The translations under genes were made by a program, and so were the position numbers. Shown here in pieces: positions 18,617 through 26,666 of a stretch of DNA of 53,517 nucleotides. Position 1 is the stretch's first letter. The number at the start of each line of letters is the position of its first letter. Location: positions 1 to 53,517 of the forward strand of contig JAFYRT010000064.1 of assembly GCA_017546805.1 (NCBI GenBank), read 5' to 3'. Below the pieces are notes generated by a model that worked only from the letters and a program-made list of their open reading frames with translations, was not told the DNA's origin and did no database searches. This DNA comes from Muribaculaceae bacterium. GTDB lineage: Bacteria; Bacteroidota; Bacteroidia; Bacteroidales; G3-4614.

Positions 18617-20680
18617 ATGGATAATAACAAACTAAAAATAGAACGAGTTGTAAAAAGCATTATAATAGTGTTAATGCTTATGGTAATGCCTGTGGCAAAT
18701 GCTCAACTGAATACCGACCGTGTTATGAACATTGGTCGTAATGCACTCTATTTCGAAGACTATGTATTGGCAATTCAATATTTCAATCAGGTAATAAAGG
18801 TGAAACCATACATGGCAGAGCCATACTTTTTGCGAGGAGCAGCCAAGTTGAGTCTCGACGACTATAAAGGAGCCGAGGAAGATTGCTCAATATGTATCGA
18901 ATACAATCCTTTTATAATAGGAGCCTACCATGTACGAGGAGTGGCACGTCAAAACTTGGGCGATAACCTCGGAGCAATTGAGGATTACAATAAGGCTTTG
19001 GAATATATGCCCGAAGATAAGACCTTCCTTCTGAATAAGGCAATAGCACAAGCCGAGGAAAAGCAATTTGCAGCAGCCGACAGCACCTATTCAAAATTAA
19101 TAGAGATACATCCGGGTTACTACAATGCCTATATGAGCCGTAGTCAATATCGCATACAAAATGCCGATACCCTTGGTGCTTTGGCAGATGTTGAACGTGC
19201 GCTTGAAATAGACAAATACACATCATACGGATATGCTCAACGAGCAATGATAACCTTTATGTTGGGGCAAGACAAGGGAAAGGCACTGTCGGATATGGAT
19301 AAGGCAATAAAGATAGATCCCAAAATACTCTCATATTATATAAACCGAGCAGTGATGCGATATCATCTTGACGATTTGCGAGGTTCAATGGCAGATTACA
19401 ACCATGTAGTAGAGGAGGAGCCGACAAACACATTGGCACTCTTTAATCGTGCACTGTTAAGAACACACGTAGGGGAGTATAACGATGCCATAGACGACTT
19501 TTCCAGAGTATTGGCACTGCGTCACAACGATATATTTGCGGTGTATAACCGTGCATTGCTATATGATAGATTATCGATGTATCGCAAAGCAGTAAAAGAT
19601 TACACTCGGGTAATAGAGGAGTACCCCGATTATGCAGGAGTGTACTTTGCTCGCTCCGAAGCACTACGTAAATTAGGAGATATAAAAGGCGGGAAAAAAG
19701 ACTTTGATCGAGCAATGCAGTTAGACGAAGAGGCAAAGAAAAAAACAGCTTCGGCAGATAGTATTGCGCAACAAAATCAGGATAAAGTGCGTAAAGAGTC
19801 GGATAAAAACATAAACAAATTCGACCGTCTTTTGGTATCTGACGACACCGCAATAAAAACAGGATATGAAAGCACCATACGCGGACGCGTTCAAGACAAC
19901 AAATATAAACTCAAAATAGAGCCACAAATAACCTTGACCTATTACGAGGAACCATCGCAGTTGAATTTGCCCAAAAAATATTACAGACAATTAGAGGAGT
20001 TGAACCGAGCAAAAATATTGCCACGCACACTAAAATTAACAAACAAAGAGGCAAGTTTGGACTCAATTAAAATAGCCCGACACTTTGCAAGCATAGCCGA
20101 TAATACAAAATTAATAGATATAAATCCCAACAATGCAGTACCATATATGTCGCGAGCAATAGACTTCATGCTCATACAAGACTTTAACGGAGCAATAGAG
20201 GATTTAACACGAATAACATCGGCAAACGACAACTTTATATTCGCATACTTTTTAAGAGCAGTAGTTCGCTACAAACGCATAGAGTATATGATGTCGTCAA
20301 CAACAGCCGATAATACCCCGAATTCGCACATAGGCGACAATATGTTAGCGGCGCCAACGCTAAATAATAAAGCAATATCGTTGGAGTATGAAATGGTATT
20401 GCGTGATTACGACAAAGTAATAGCAATAGACCCCACGTTTCCATACTCATATTATAACAGAGCAAATATCCGATGTGAGCAAAAAGACTTTAACGGAGCA
20501 GTAGCCGACTACACAAAGGCAATTGAATTGAATCCTGACTTTGCCGAAGCCTATTTCAATAGAGCATTGGTATATACCTATATGGGAGATAACACAAAAG
20601 CAATAACCGACCTCAGTAAAGCTGGCGAATTGGGAATGGTTCCTGCATATAATGTAATAAAACTAATATCTGAAAATTAG
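18617..20680 (+). CDS. Large TPR-repeat protein, exported or membrane-tethered
   Basis: A 687-aa protein with a hydrophobic N-terminal segment (SIIIVLMLMVMPVANAQ, cleavage likely after ANA), so it probably acts in the periplasm. Two blocks of tetratricopeptide repeats follow, about residues 30-370 and 500-680. Repeat units are of the type YFLRGAAKLSLDDYKGAEED and YYNRANIRCEQKDFNGAVADY. They are separated by a charged, non-repeat linker. TPRs hold protein complexes together; the partner is unknown. The gene uses ATA for most isoleucines and A-ending codons generally, a bias shared with holB and mnmE. Convergence or operon with infC is unlikely, since infC has its own promoter. Confidence 0.9.
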   Translation: MDNNKLKIERVVKSIIIVLMLMVMPVANAQLNTDRVMNIGRNALYFEDYVLAIQYFNQVIKVKPYMAEPYFLRGAAKLSLDDYKGAEEDCSICIEYNPFIIGAYHVRGVARQNLGDNLGAIEDYNKALEYMPEDKTFLLNKAIAQAEEKQFAAADSTYSKLIEIHPGYYNAYMSRSQYRIQNADTLGALADVERALEIDKYTSYGYAQRAMITFMLGQDKGKALSDMDKAIKIDPKILSYYINRAVMRYHLDDLRGSMADYNHVVEEEPTNTLALFNRALLRTHVGEYNDAIDDFSRVLALRHNDIFAVYNRALLYDRLSMYRKAVKDYTRVIEEYPDYAGVYFARSEALRKLGDIKGGKKDFDRAMQLDEEAKKKTASADSIAQQNQDKVRKESDKNINKFDRLLVSDDTAIKTGYESTIRGRVQDNKYKLKIEPQITLTYYEEPSQLNLPKKYYRQLEELNRAKILPRTLKLTNKEASLDSIKIARHFASIADNTKLIDINPNNAVPYMSRAIDFMLIQDFNGAIEDLTRITSANDNFIFAYFLRAVVRYKRIEYMMSSTTADNTPNSHIGDNMLAAPTLNNKAISLEYEMVLRDYDKVIAIDPTFPYSYYNRANIRCEQKDFNGAVADYTKAIELNPDFAEAYFNRALVYTYMGDNTKAITDLSKAGELGMVPAYNVIKLISEN

Positions 20681-20741
20681 TAACATAACCATAAGTGTAG
20701 ACAATAGACCAAATAAGGTTAAAAAAACTCATAAAAAACCA

Positions 20742-20771
20742 TTGCTATTAACAAAAAAATTACTACCTTTG
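20742..20771 (+). promoter_or_regulatory. Promoter of infC-rpmI-rplT
   Basis: TTG (20742-20744), exactly 19 nt, then TACCTTTG (20764-20771). This is a full Bacteroidota consensus and sets a leader of about 48 nt before the infC ATG at 20823. Confidence 0.82.
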
Positions 20772-20822
20772 CCGAGAATTTTACCGAGGTGGTAAAAATA
20801 ATGTTAAACCAATAAATTGTGA

Positions 20823-21398
20823 ATGGATAATAACCAACAAAAAAACAACCCAAAACCTATTAAAGGACGCCCTCAAAAGAAGGACGAGTTGAAAGATTCA
20901 TATCGTGTAAATGAAAAAATAACAGCCAAAGAAGTTCGTTTGGTTGGCGATAATGTAGAGCAAGGTGTTTATTCAATTTACGATGCAAGAGCAATTGCCG
21001 AAGAGCAAGAGCTTGATTTGGTAGAAATTTCGCCCAATGCAGCACCTCCAGTATGTAGAGTAATAGATTTTCAAAAATTCCTCTACCAACAAAAGAAACG
21101 TGCTAAAGAGCAAAAGGCAAAAGCAGCTAAAGTTGAAATAAAAGAGATACGTTTCGGACCACAAACCGACGATCACGATTACAACTTCAAACTAAAACAC
21201 GCCATCGAGTTCTTGAAAGAAGGAGCAAAAGTAAAAGCGTATGTATTCTTCAAAGGACGTTCAATCCTATTCAAGGAGCAAGGAGAAGTACTATTGCTTC
21301 GTTTTGTAAACGACTTGGAAGAGTATGGTAAATTAGAGCAAATGCCACGTCTCGAAGGAAAGAGAATGATAATAATGCTCTCACCAAAAAAGAAATAA
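20823..21398 (+). CDS. infC: Translation initiation factor IF-3
   Basis: A 191-aa IF-3, which prevents 50S joining and checks the start codon on the 30S subunit. An unusual N/Q/K-rich extension of about 26 residues precedes the standard [14 protein letters not shown]. The N-terminal domain contains [16 protein letters not shown], then a lysine-rich linker helix. The C-terminal domain has [21 protein letters not shown] and ends [12 protein letters not shown]. The start is ATG, not the rare AUU used in E. coli for autoregulation. It heads the ribosomal operon with rpmI and rplT. Confidence 0.97.
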   Translation: MDNNQQKNNPKPIKGRPQKKDELKDSYRVNEKITAKEVRLVGDNVEQGVYSIYDARAIAEEQELDLVEISPNAAPPVCRVIDFQKFLYQQKKRAKEQKAKAAKVEIKEIRFGPQTDDHDYNFKLKHAIEFLKEGAKVKAYVFFKGRSILFKEQGEVLLLRFVNDLEEYGKLEQMPRLEGKRMIIMLSPKKK

Positions 21399-21450
21399 AA
21401 AATTACCGACAAACGGTAAATAATTAATAAATAATTAAAAAAACAAAACA

Positions 21451-21648
21451 ATGCCAAAAATTAAAACTAATTCCGGTGCCAAAAAGAGGTTTGCCCTTAC
21501 CGGATCAGGAAAGATCAAGAGAAAACATGCTTTCAAAAGTCACATCTTAACAAAGAAGACTAACAAGCAAAAACGTAACTTAACTCACTTCACAACAGTT
21601 GCTAAAGCTGACGAGAAGAACATCAAAAAGTTACTTTGTATCTCTTAA
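21451..21648 (+). CDS. rpmI: Ribosomal protein bL35
   Basis: A 65-aa protein of the large ribosomal subunit. It is very basic and starts [20 protein letters not shown], followed by [16 protein letters not shown], both typical. It lies 52 bp after infC and 109 bp before rplT. I see no separate promoter between them. Confidence 0.97.
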   Translation: MPKIKTNSGAKKRFALTGSGKIKRKHAFKSHILTKKTNKQKRNLTHFTTVAKADEKNIKKLLCIS

Positions 21649-21757
21649 TAAACAAAATTAATTAAACGGAGAAATCCAAATTATTAACCGGATGTATTAG
21701 CACAAAGATTATCGAAAAAGGTGATAACGCTAACATTCAAAAAACAGTAGAAAAATT

Positions 21758-22108
21758 ATGCCACGTTCAGTAAATCATGTAGCATCAAGAGCAAAAAGAA
21801 AGAAAATTTTGAAATTGACCAGAGGTTATTTCGGAGCACGTAAAAACGTTTGGACAGTAGCAAAAAATACATGGGAAAAAGGTCTTACCTATGCTTACCG
21901 CGACCGTAAAGACAAAAAAGGCAACTTCCGTTCATTGTGGATTCAACGTATCAACGCTGCAGCACGTCTTGAAGGAATGTCTTACTCAAAACTTATGGGA
22001 GCAATTCACAAAGCAGGAATTGAGATCAACCGCAAAGTTCTTGCTGACTTAGCGTTGAACAACCCAGAAGCTTTCAAAGCAATTGTTGACAAAGTAAAAA
22101 ACGCATAA
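21758..22108 (+). CDS. rplT: Ribosomal protein bL20
   Basis: A 116-aa 23S-rRNA-binding protein needed early in 50S assembly. It starts [20 protein letters not shown] and contains [27 protein letters not shown] and the usual C-terminal helix. In other bacteria L20 represses its own operon through a leader structure. The 109 bp upstream hold no hairpin I would call. It is the last gene of the operon and is followed by a strong terminator. Confidence 0.97.
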   Translation: MPRSVNHVASRAKRKKILKLTRGYFGARKNVWTVAKNTWEKGLTYAYRDRKDKKGNFRSLWIQRINAAARLEGMSYSKLMGAIHKAGIEINRKVLADLALNNPEAFKAIVDKVKNA

Positions 22109-22125
22109 TAAAATAAAAGCGTACG

Positions 22126-22159
22126 AAAAAACTCCTGATCAATCGATCAGGAGTTTTTT
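22126..22159 (+). terminator. Rho-independent terminator of infC-rpmI-rplT
   Basis: A 15-bp stem (AAAAAACTCCTGATC with GATCAGGAGTTTTTT) with a 4-nt loop and built-in T-run lies 18 bp after the rplT stop. Confidence 0.92.
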
Positions 22160-22170
22160 ATTAATTAGGA

Positions 22171-22228
22171 ATTTTGCGAGTAAGCGAGAGCAAAACAAGT
22201 TTACTTGAGTTTTGCCGAGCCTGAGCAA
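22171..22228. repeat. Intergenic palindromic element, copy 1
   Basis: The element reads as taagcgag, gcaaaac-AAGT-tt-ACTT-gagttttgc, then cgagcctgag. Arms of the form GCAAAAC/GTTTTGC fold as a hairpin flanked by 'aagcgag' and 'gccgagc'. Related copies lie near 24252 and 34000. Confidence 0.6.
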
Positions 22229-22345
22229 AATCAACAAACGTTAGTTTTTTAATTAGGAATTAAAAATATATTTAATTTATAATTCAAACTTTCCAATCTC
22301 CTTATTCACCTTAACGTTCTATTTCTTCATTTTATATCTAACAAC

Positions 22346-22370
22346 AAAAAACTGCGATTACTTAATCGCA
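22346..22370 (-). terminator. Terminator overlapping the stop codon of the M23 gene
   Basis: On the minus strand TGCGATT-AAGT-AATCGCA (22353-22370) is followed by GTTTTTTG. The hairpin includes the last codons and the TAA at 22358-22360. Confidence 0.75.
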
Positions 22371-23590
22371 TTAAGTCTTGTCACAAGCGAATCGGCAACA
22401 GCATTAAACGCCTCTTTATTGGCCTTGCTAATGGGCTTTTTAGGTTGCGACTTAATAGTCAAAGGATTGATGGGCTTGCCATTCTCATGTACCCTGAAAT
22501 CGAGGTGTGGTCCAGTGGATATACCAGTAGAACCCACATAACCAATAACCTGTTTCTGCTTAACGTAATCGCCCACTTTAAGTCCTTTGGCATAACGCGA
22601 AAGGTGCATATAAGTAGTAACGTAGCCATTGCCATGTTTAATTTTTACATAATTGCCACCGCCACCTTTTTGGTAAGCCTTGGCAATAACCTTACCACTA
22701 CCAATAGCATAAACAGGCGTACCTGTTGGCGCAGCATAATCAACACCATGGTGCGATCTGTAACGTTTCAAAACAGGGTGGAAACGGCTATTGGTGAATT
22801 TAGAGGTAATACGATAAAAATCGAGCGGAGCCTTTAAGAAAGCACCCTCAAGGCTGTTGCCATCAATATTATAGAATAACTCCTCATTATCTTGCACAAA
22901 CGGAATAGCATAAACCGTACTGCCTCCTGTATTAAACGAAGCAGCTAAAATACGATAATTATTCATAGGTGTTTCGCCGACATACTCACCTGTATAAATA
23001 AGACGGTACTCGTCGCCATTCTGTACGCCAAAGAAATCGACAGACCAACCAAAAATATTCGACATCTCAACCGCCAATAGGGGAGAAGCCCCATTCTCTT
23101 CCATCGAAACCCATAACGAAGTATTCACCACACCTGCAACCTCGCGCTCAATCCACTCCGAAGGATTACTCTTTCGCTCAGCCTTGAAACCGTTGTTAAC
23201 ATCAAATACAACATAGTCTCTAATGTTCTCCTCATAAACCAAAAAACGAGGAGTAGCAACAGAATCAGTATCACTCAGTAGCGAACAAATCTGTCCGGGA
23301 CGAAGTTTACGCTCATTAAACACCGAGTCAGGGCATTGAGTAAGTTTATACACATCGTTAATAGTAAAGCCAAATCTCGAAAGCAAACCTGTCAACGTCT
23401 CGTTAGGTCTCAAAGTATCGTACTCAACCCTGTAATCCTCAATAGGCAAGCCATACTTAATAACCTTCTCCTTTGGTGCCTCTGCAACATCTTCGCTCTC
23501 ACCCTTGCAAGCAGTAACCATAACCCCGGCAAAAAGAGCAAACAACACCGCAAGCACCCCACTATTTAATCTCGTATAATTCATCCTCAT
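22358..23590 (-). CDS. M23 family metallopeptidase lipoprotein
   Basis: A 410-aa predicted cell-envelope peptidase that would cut peptidoglycan cross-links. The N-terminus is a lipoprotein signal with lipobox VTAC (C28) followed by KGESED, an acidic stretch like the surface-export signals of Bacteroidota lipoproteins. A LysM-like/OapA-like region lies at about 55-110. The M23 domain is C-terminal: H280 and D284 in HHGVDYAAP, H329 in YMHL, and GPHLDFRV at 361-367. The third zinc ligand, normally the second His of HxH, is D364. It has a -7 box (CAAATTTA complement, 23612-23619) and a terminator that overlaps its stop. Confidence 0.9.
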   Translation of the reverse strand: MRMNYTRLNSGVLAVLFALFAGVMVTACKGESEDVAEAPKEKVIKYGLPIEDYRVEYDTLRPNETLTGLLSRFGFTINDVYKLTQCPDSVFNERKLRPGQICSLLSDTDSVATPRFLVYEENIRDYVVFDVNNGFKAERKSNPSEWIEREVAGVVNTSLWVSMEENGASPLLAVEMSNIFGWSVDFFGVQNGDEYRLIYTGEYVGETPMNNYRILAASFNTGGSTVYAIPFVQDNEELFYNIDGNSLEGAFLKAPLDFYRITSKFTNSRFHPVLKRYRSHHGVDYAAPTGTPVYAIGSGKVIAKAYQKGGGGNYVKIKHGNGYVTTYMHLSRYAKGLKVGDYVKQKQVIGYVGSTGISTGPHLDFRVHENGKPINPLTIKSQPKKPISKANKEAFNAVADSLVTRLNAIK

Positions 23591-23664
23591 AAAAATAAAA
23601 TCTAATCTCTACAAATTTAATAAAAAATAAGAGAATAGAGTAGGAAAGACGGATTAAATAAGAT

Positions 23665-23699
23665 AAAAAAACAATCCCGGGGTTAAACCCGAGATTGTA
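23665..23699 (-). terminator. Terminator of the small-peptide transcript
   Basis: On the minus strand ACAATCTCGGG...CCCGGGATTGT (one mismatch) is followed by seven T. It closes the region that holds two tiny ORFs upstream of the M23 gene. Confidence 0.8.
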
Positions 23700-23864
23700 A
23701 GATATTGAAGTTTCCTTCTCATAACTACCTATAAAAACGTATGAAAAACAAAATTTAGTATAACCTCAATATCCGAAATAACTACCTAATTTATCTAACT
23801 TTATTTTAGCGTATAGCTGGAGCTCTTTTTCGTAAAATTCCTCATTTCTAACTCCTAATTAAGA

Positions 23865-23948
23865 TTACTCTCCCCATCTATCGTTACCACCTGTCATTTG
23901 TCCAAGAACATTCAATAGAAGTGCGATAAATACTATTACAACAAACAT
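23865..23948 (-). CDS. Small membrane peptide, 27 aa
   Basis: A 27-codon ORF with a hydrophobic N-terminal half (FVVIVFIALLLNVLG) and a polar C-terminal tail (QMTGGNDRWGE), so it is a single-pass membrane peptide with N-in or N-out topology unknown. The ATG is preceded by AAAGGAG at about -14 to -8, a stronger ribosome site than most genes in this window have. It follows a second peptide ORF by 45 bp on the same strand and ends before a T-run terminator. I do not recognise it. It could be a subunit of a membrane complex, a toxin, or a regulatory peptide; only translation evidence would decide. Confidence 0.55.
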   Translation of the reverse strand: MFVVIVFIALLLNVLGQMTGGNDRWGE

Positions 23949-23993
23949 AGATGATTCTCCTTTACATTTGTAAAATTCCTAATTCCTAATTAA

Positions 23994-24071
23994 CTAATAG
24001 TCCATTCCAAAGATTATTCCAAGAATGCAATGTACTAATACCACTCCTGCAATTGCTAATATTGTTCCCAT
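23994..24071 (-). CDS. Small membrane peptide, 25 aa
   Basis: A 25-codon ORF that is almost wholly hydrophobic (TILAIAGVVLVHCILGIIFG) and ends MDY. It is preceded by an unusually perfect Shine-Dalgarno, AAGGAGGTAG, 4 nt from the ATG. This is striking, since Bacteroidota rarely use strong SD sites. A -7 box (24133-24140) lies about 60 bp upstream. It is the first of two small ORFs on one predicted transcript. Unknown function; the short hydrophobic form recalls small subunits such as those of cytochrome bd or Kdp complexes, but no sequence match is recognised. Confidence 0.58.
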   Translation of the reverse strand: MGTILAIAGVVLVHCILGIIFGMDY

Positions 24072-24132
24072 AACTACCTCCTTTTTTAAGTTTTAATTTT
24101 GTTTTATTATAGTTTCTCTCTTGTTTCTGATA

Positions 24133-24140
24133 CAAAAGTA
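24133..24140 (-). promoter_or_regulatory. -7 box of the small-peptide unit
   Basis: TACTTTTG on the minus strand matches TAnnTTTG. The -33 element is not clear. Confidence 0.5.
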
Positions 24141-24187
24141 GGGTGCAGATGTGCCAAATAGTTGCACAAGTAAAAATAAAAACAAAA

Positions 24188-24221
24188 AAATGAGAAAAAC
24201 TTTTTCAGTTTCTCTCATTTT
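24188..24221 (-). terminator. Terminator of the DEAD-box helicase gene
   Basis: On the minus strand AAATGAGAGAAACT pairs with AGTTTTTCTCATTT (small bulge) and is followed by a run of T. It lies about 118 bp after the helicase stop, with palindromic repeat copy 2 in between. Confidence 0.78.
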
Positions 24222-24251
24222 ATATACTAATCTAAGTTTAGAGGTAATAAC

Positions 24252-24316
24252 TAACAAAGCCACGATTAAGCAAATACAATATCAAGCTTGTTTGTATATT
24301 GTTGAGCTATAGTAGT
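24252..24316. repeat. Intergenic palindromic element, copy 2
   Basis: It starts with ctaacaaagccacgattaagc and holds an imperfect hairpin with arms ACAATAT/ATATTGT around a palindromic caagcttg. The leading 20 nt recurs almost unchanged near 34000. Confidence 0.6.
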
Positions 24317-24338
24317 TTCAATATCTCTTAACTAAAAA

Positions 24339-25574
24339 CTAACAACTCTTTTTCTTAGTGAAAGGTTTCTTCTTACCTTTATATTTAAATGGTCTGCGTT
24401 TCTTTTCTCCCGATGATGGAGTGTATGCTGGAGCCTCGCCAAGTTGTTCGGGCATTGCGATTTTTTCAACTTCGCGTTCTAAGAAGCGTTCAATTTTACC
24501 AAACTTATCTTGTTCTTCTTTCGATATAAATGTTATGGCTTCGCCTTCGGCATTAGCTCTTGCAGTACGTCCTATGCGGTGTATATAGTCTTCTGGGTCG
24601 TGCGGAACGTCGTAGTTTATAACCAATCCAATATCTGTAATATCTATTCCTCTTGAAACTATATCAGTTGCCACAAGAATCGATATTTTGCCGTTTTTAA
24701 AGTCGAGCATAACCTCGTCACGTTCGCTCTGTTCAAGGTCGGAGTGCATAGCCCTTACGTTGTATTTCATACGTTTTAGGCGGTGCGCAAGGTCTTTTAC
24801 TTTAATCTTTGACGACGAGAAAATTATTGTCTTACTCTCAACGGGAGTTGAGAATATATGCTCTATCAATCCTATTTTTTGAGGCTCGTAACAAACGTAT
24901 GCCATTTGCTTAATAGCCTCGTTTGGCTTCGAAATAGCAATGTTTATCTCAGCCGGGTTGTTCAGAATATTCTTGGCAAGAGTTCTTATTTTAGGTGGCA
25001 TTGTAGCCGAGAATAGCAGAGTTTGTCGTTTTGCGGGTAGGTGTTTCGATATTTGCATAATATCTTCGTAAAATCCCATATCCAACATTCTGTCTGCCTC
25101 GTCAAGCACAAGATATTCCACGCTGTTAAGCGATATTTTGCTGTTTATAAGGTGTGATATCATTCTGCCAGGAGTGGCAATGATAACGTCTGCTCCTTTA
25201 TTAAAAGCCCTTAGTTGTTGATCCCATTGCGCTCCGTTGCCTCCACCCGATACCGATAGGGTAGATATGGGCATGAAGTATGAGAACCCTTCGAACTGCA
25301 TATCAATTTGCGAAGCCAATTCGCGAGTAGGAGCTATAATAATAGCTCTAACTGCATCTTCGTCTCCCTCAATCTTATGTTTCATTATAAGATTGAGCAG
25401 TGGTAGTATGTATGCTGCTGTTTTTCCTGTTCCTGTTTGGGCGCAAGCTATAATGTCTCTTCCCTCCAAAACAACAGGAATGGTCTCTTCTTGTATGGGA
25501 GTTGCCTCAATAAAGTTCATGGCGTCAAGCCCGTCAAGCACTTCAGGTTCAAGATCTAAATCCTCAAATCTCAT
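24339..25574 (-). CDS. DEAD-box ATP-dependent RNA helicase
   Basis: A 411-aa cytosolic RNA helicase of the RhlE/SrmB type. It shows the Q motif (FEDLDLEPEVLDGL ... ATPIQEETIP), Walker A AQTGTGKT, PTRELA, VLDEADRMLDMGF, SATMPP, and HRIGRTARA of the second RecA domain. A short basic tail (KKRRPFKYKGKKKPFTKKK) is the likely RNA-binding part. Such enzymes assist ribosome assembly and mRNA unwinding, often at low temperature. A -7 box (25600-25607) lies 26 bp before the start, divergent from metF. Confidence 0.95.
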   Translation of the reverse strand: MRFEDLDLEPEVLDGLDAMNFIEATPIQEETIPVVLEGRDIIACAQTGTGKTAAYILPLLNLIMKHKIEGDEDAVRAIIIAPTRELASQIDMQFEGFSYFMPISTLSVSGGGNGAQWDQQLRAFNKGADVIIATPGRMISHLINSKISLNSVEYLVLDEADRMLDMGFYEDIMQISKHLPAKRQTLLFSATMPPKIRTLAKNILNNPAEINIAISKPNEAIKQMAYVCYEPQKIGLIEHIFSTPVESKTIIFSSSKIKVKDLAHRLKRMKYNVRAMHSDLEQSERDEVMLDFKNGKISILVATDIVSRGIDITDIGLVINYDVPHDPEDYIHRIGRTARANAEGEAITFISKEEQDKFGKIERFLEREVEKIAMPEQLGEAPAYTPSSGEKKRRPFKYKGKKKPFTKKKSC

Positions 25575-25599
25575 TTAATTATGCAATATTTTTTCACTT

Positions 25600-25607
25600 C
25601 AAAGTTA
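25600..25607 (-). promoter_or_regulatory. -7 box of the DEAD-box helicase
   Basis: TAACTTTG on the minus strand is an exact TAnnTTTG match 26 bp before the start codon. No -33 box is clear. Confidence 0.55.
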
Positions 25608-25671
25608 CAAAAAAATATCCAATATTTTTAAACTAATTGTAGGCTGACTTTAAACATTCAATTAAAAGTAT

Positions 25672-25679
25672 TATTTTTG
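25672..25679 (+). promoter_or_regulatory. -7 box of metF
   Basis: TATTTTTG fits TAnnTTTG, with TTTA rather than TTTG 19 nt upstream. It lies 23 bp before the metF ATG. Confidence 0.55.
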
Positions 25680-25702
25680 TAATTCGCAAAAATGCTTTAA
25701 AC

Positions 25703-26653
25703 ATGAAAGTTACAGAATTAATTAGCAATAGCGATAAAACCTCGTTTTCGTTTGAGGTGTTGCCCCCATTGAAGGGAAATAGTATTGAAAAGGTATTTAA
25801 GACTATCGATAGACTTCGTGAGTTCGATCCCAAATATATAAACATAACAACTCACCGAAGCGAGTATATATATAAGGAGGCAGAGGGAGGATTGTTTCAA
25901 CGAGTGGCAGTTCGCACACGTCCCGGAACAGTGGCTCTTGCGGCAGCCATTCAACACAAATACAACATCACTGCAGTCCCTCACATTATTTGTAGCGGAT
26001 TTTCAAAGGCTGAGATAGAGTATTCGCTCATCGATTTGAACTTCTTGGGTATTCACGATCTGTTATTGTTGCGTGGCGATAAAGCCAAGCACGAAATGCG
26101 TTTTATTCCCGAGCCTGATGGGCATTCTCATGCAATAGAGTTGCAAAGTCAGGTAAACGATTTCAATAAAGGTTTCTTTATTGATGGATCACAAGCTGCC
26201 ATAAACACACCATTCTCGTATGGAGTGGCAGGATACCCCGAGAAACACGATGAAGCTCCAAACATTGAGCAAGACCTTAAACGTCTAAAAGATAAAGTAG
26301 ATAACGGAGCCGATTATGTTGTAACGCAAATGTTCTTCGATAACTCAAAATACTTTGAGTTTGTTGAACGTTGTCGCGAGATAGGAATTACAGTGCCTAT
26401 CATTCCCGGAATCAAACCCATTGTCTTTGCAAATCAATTGAATGTATTACCAAAAATATTCCACGTAGATTTGCCCGACGCTTTGGCCATTGAGTTGGCA
26501 AAATGTAAAGACGATGCAGCAGCCAAACAAGTTGGAGTAGAGTGGTGTACAATGCAGGCAAAAGAGTTAAAAGCTAAAGGAGTACCAAGCATTCACTTCT
26601 ATTCACTAATGGCAACAGAGAGTGTAGCACAAGTAGCAAAAGCGGTATATTAA
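25703..26653 (+). CDS. metF: Methylenetetrahydrofolate reductase
   Basis: A 316-aa flavoprotein that reduces 5,10-methylene-THF to 5-methyl-THF for methionine synthesis. Family features are SFEVLPPLKG near residue 16, YINITTHRS, the folate/flavin segment LLLRGDKAKHE, and YVVTQMFFDNSKYFEF. The length is normal. It is the first gene of a likely operon; holB starts 13 nt downstream. The pairing is probably positional rather than functional. Confidence 0.95.
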   Translation: MKVTELISNSDKTSFSFEVLPPLKGNSIEKVFKTIDRLREFDPKYINITTHRSEYIYKEAEGGLFQRVAVRTRPGTVALAAAIQHKYNITAVPHIICSGFSKAEIEYSLIDLNFLGIHDLLLLRGDKAKHEMRFIPEPDGHSHAIELQSQVNDFNKGFFIDGSQAAINTPFSYGVAGYPEKHDEAPNIEQDLKRLKDKVDNGADYVVTQMFFDNSKYFEFVERCREIGITVPIIPGIKPIVFANQLNVLPKIFHVDLPDALAIELAKCKDDAAAKQVGVEWCTMQAKELKAKGVPSIHFYSLMATESVAQVAKAVY

Positions 26654-26666
26654 TAAAAGAGTAAAG

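Noticed and set aside
21399..21757. L20-binding leader or riboswitch in the infC-rpmI-rplT spacers
   Set aside because: The two spacers (52 and 109 bp) show no convincing hairpins.
22109..22357. Bacteroidales-1 RNA directly downstream of rplT, its usual place
   Set aside because: Only a terminator, a palindromic element and AT repeats are there; no promoter or long rod fold. A better candidate lies at 36225-36470.
23654..23722. 22-codon ORF (starts MRRKLQYLT) after the two small peptides, preceded by AGGTAG
   Set aside because: It runs straight through the T7 terminator hairpin, so it would rarely be transcribed whole; not membrane-like as its neighbours are.
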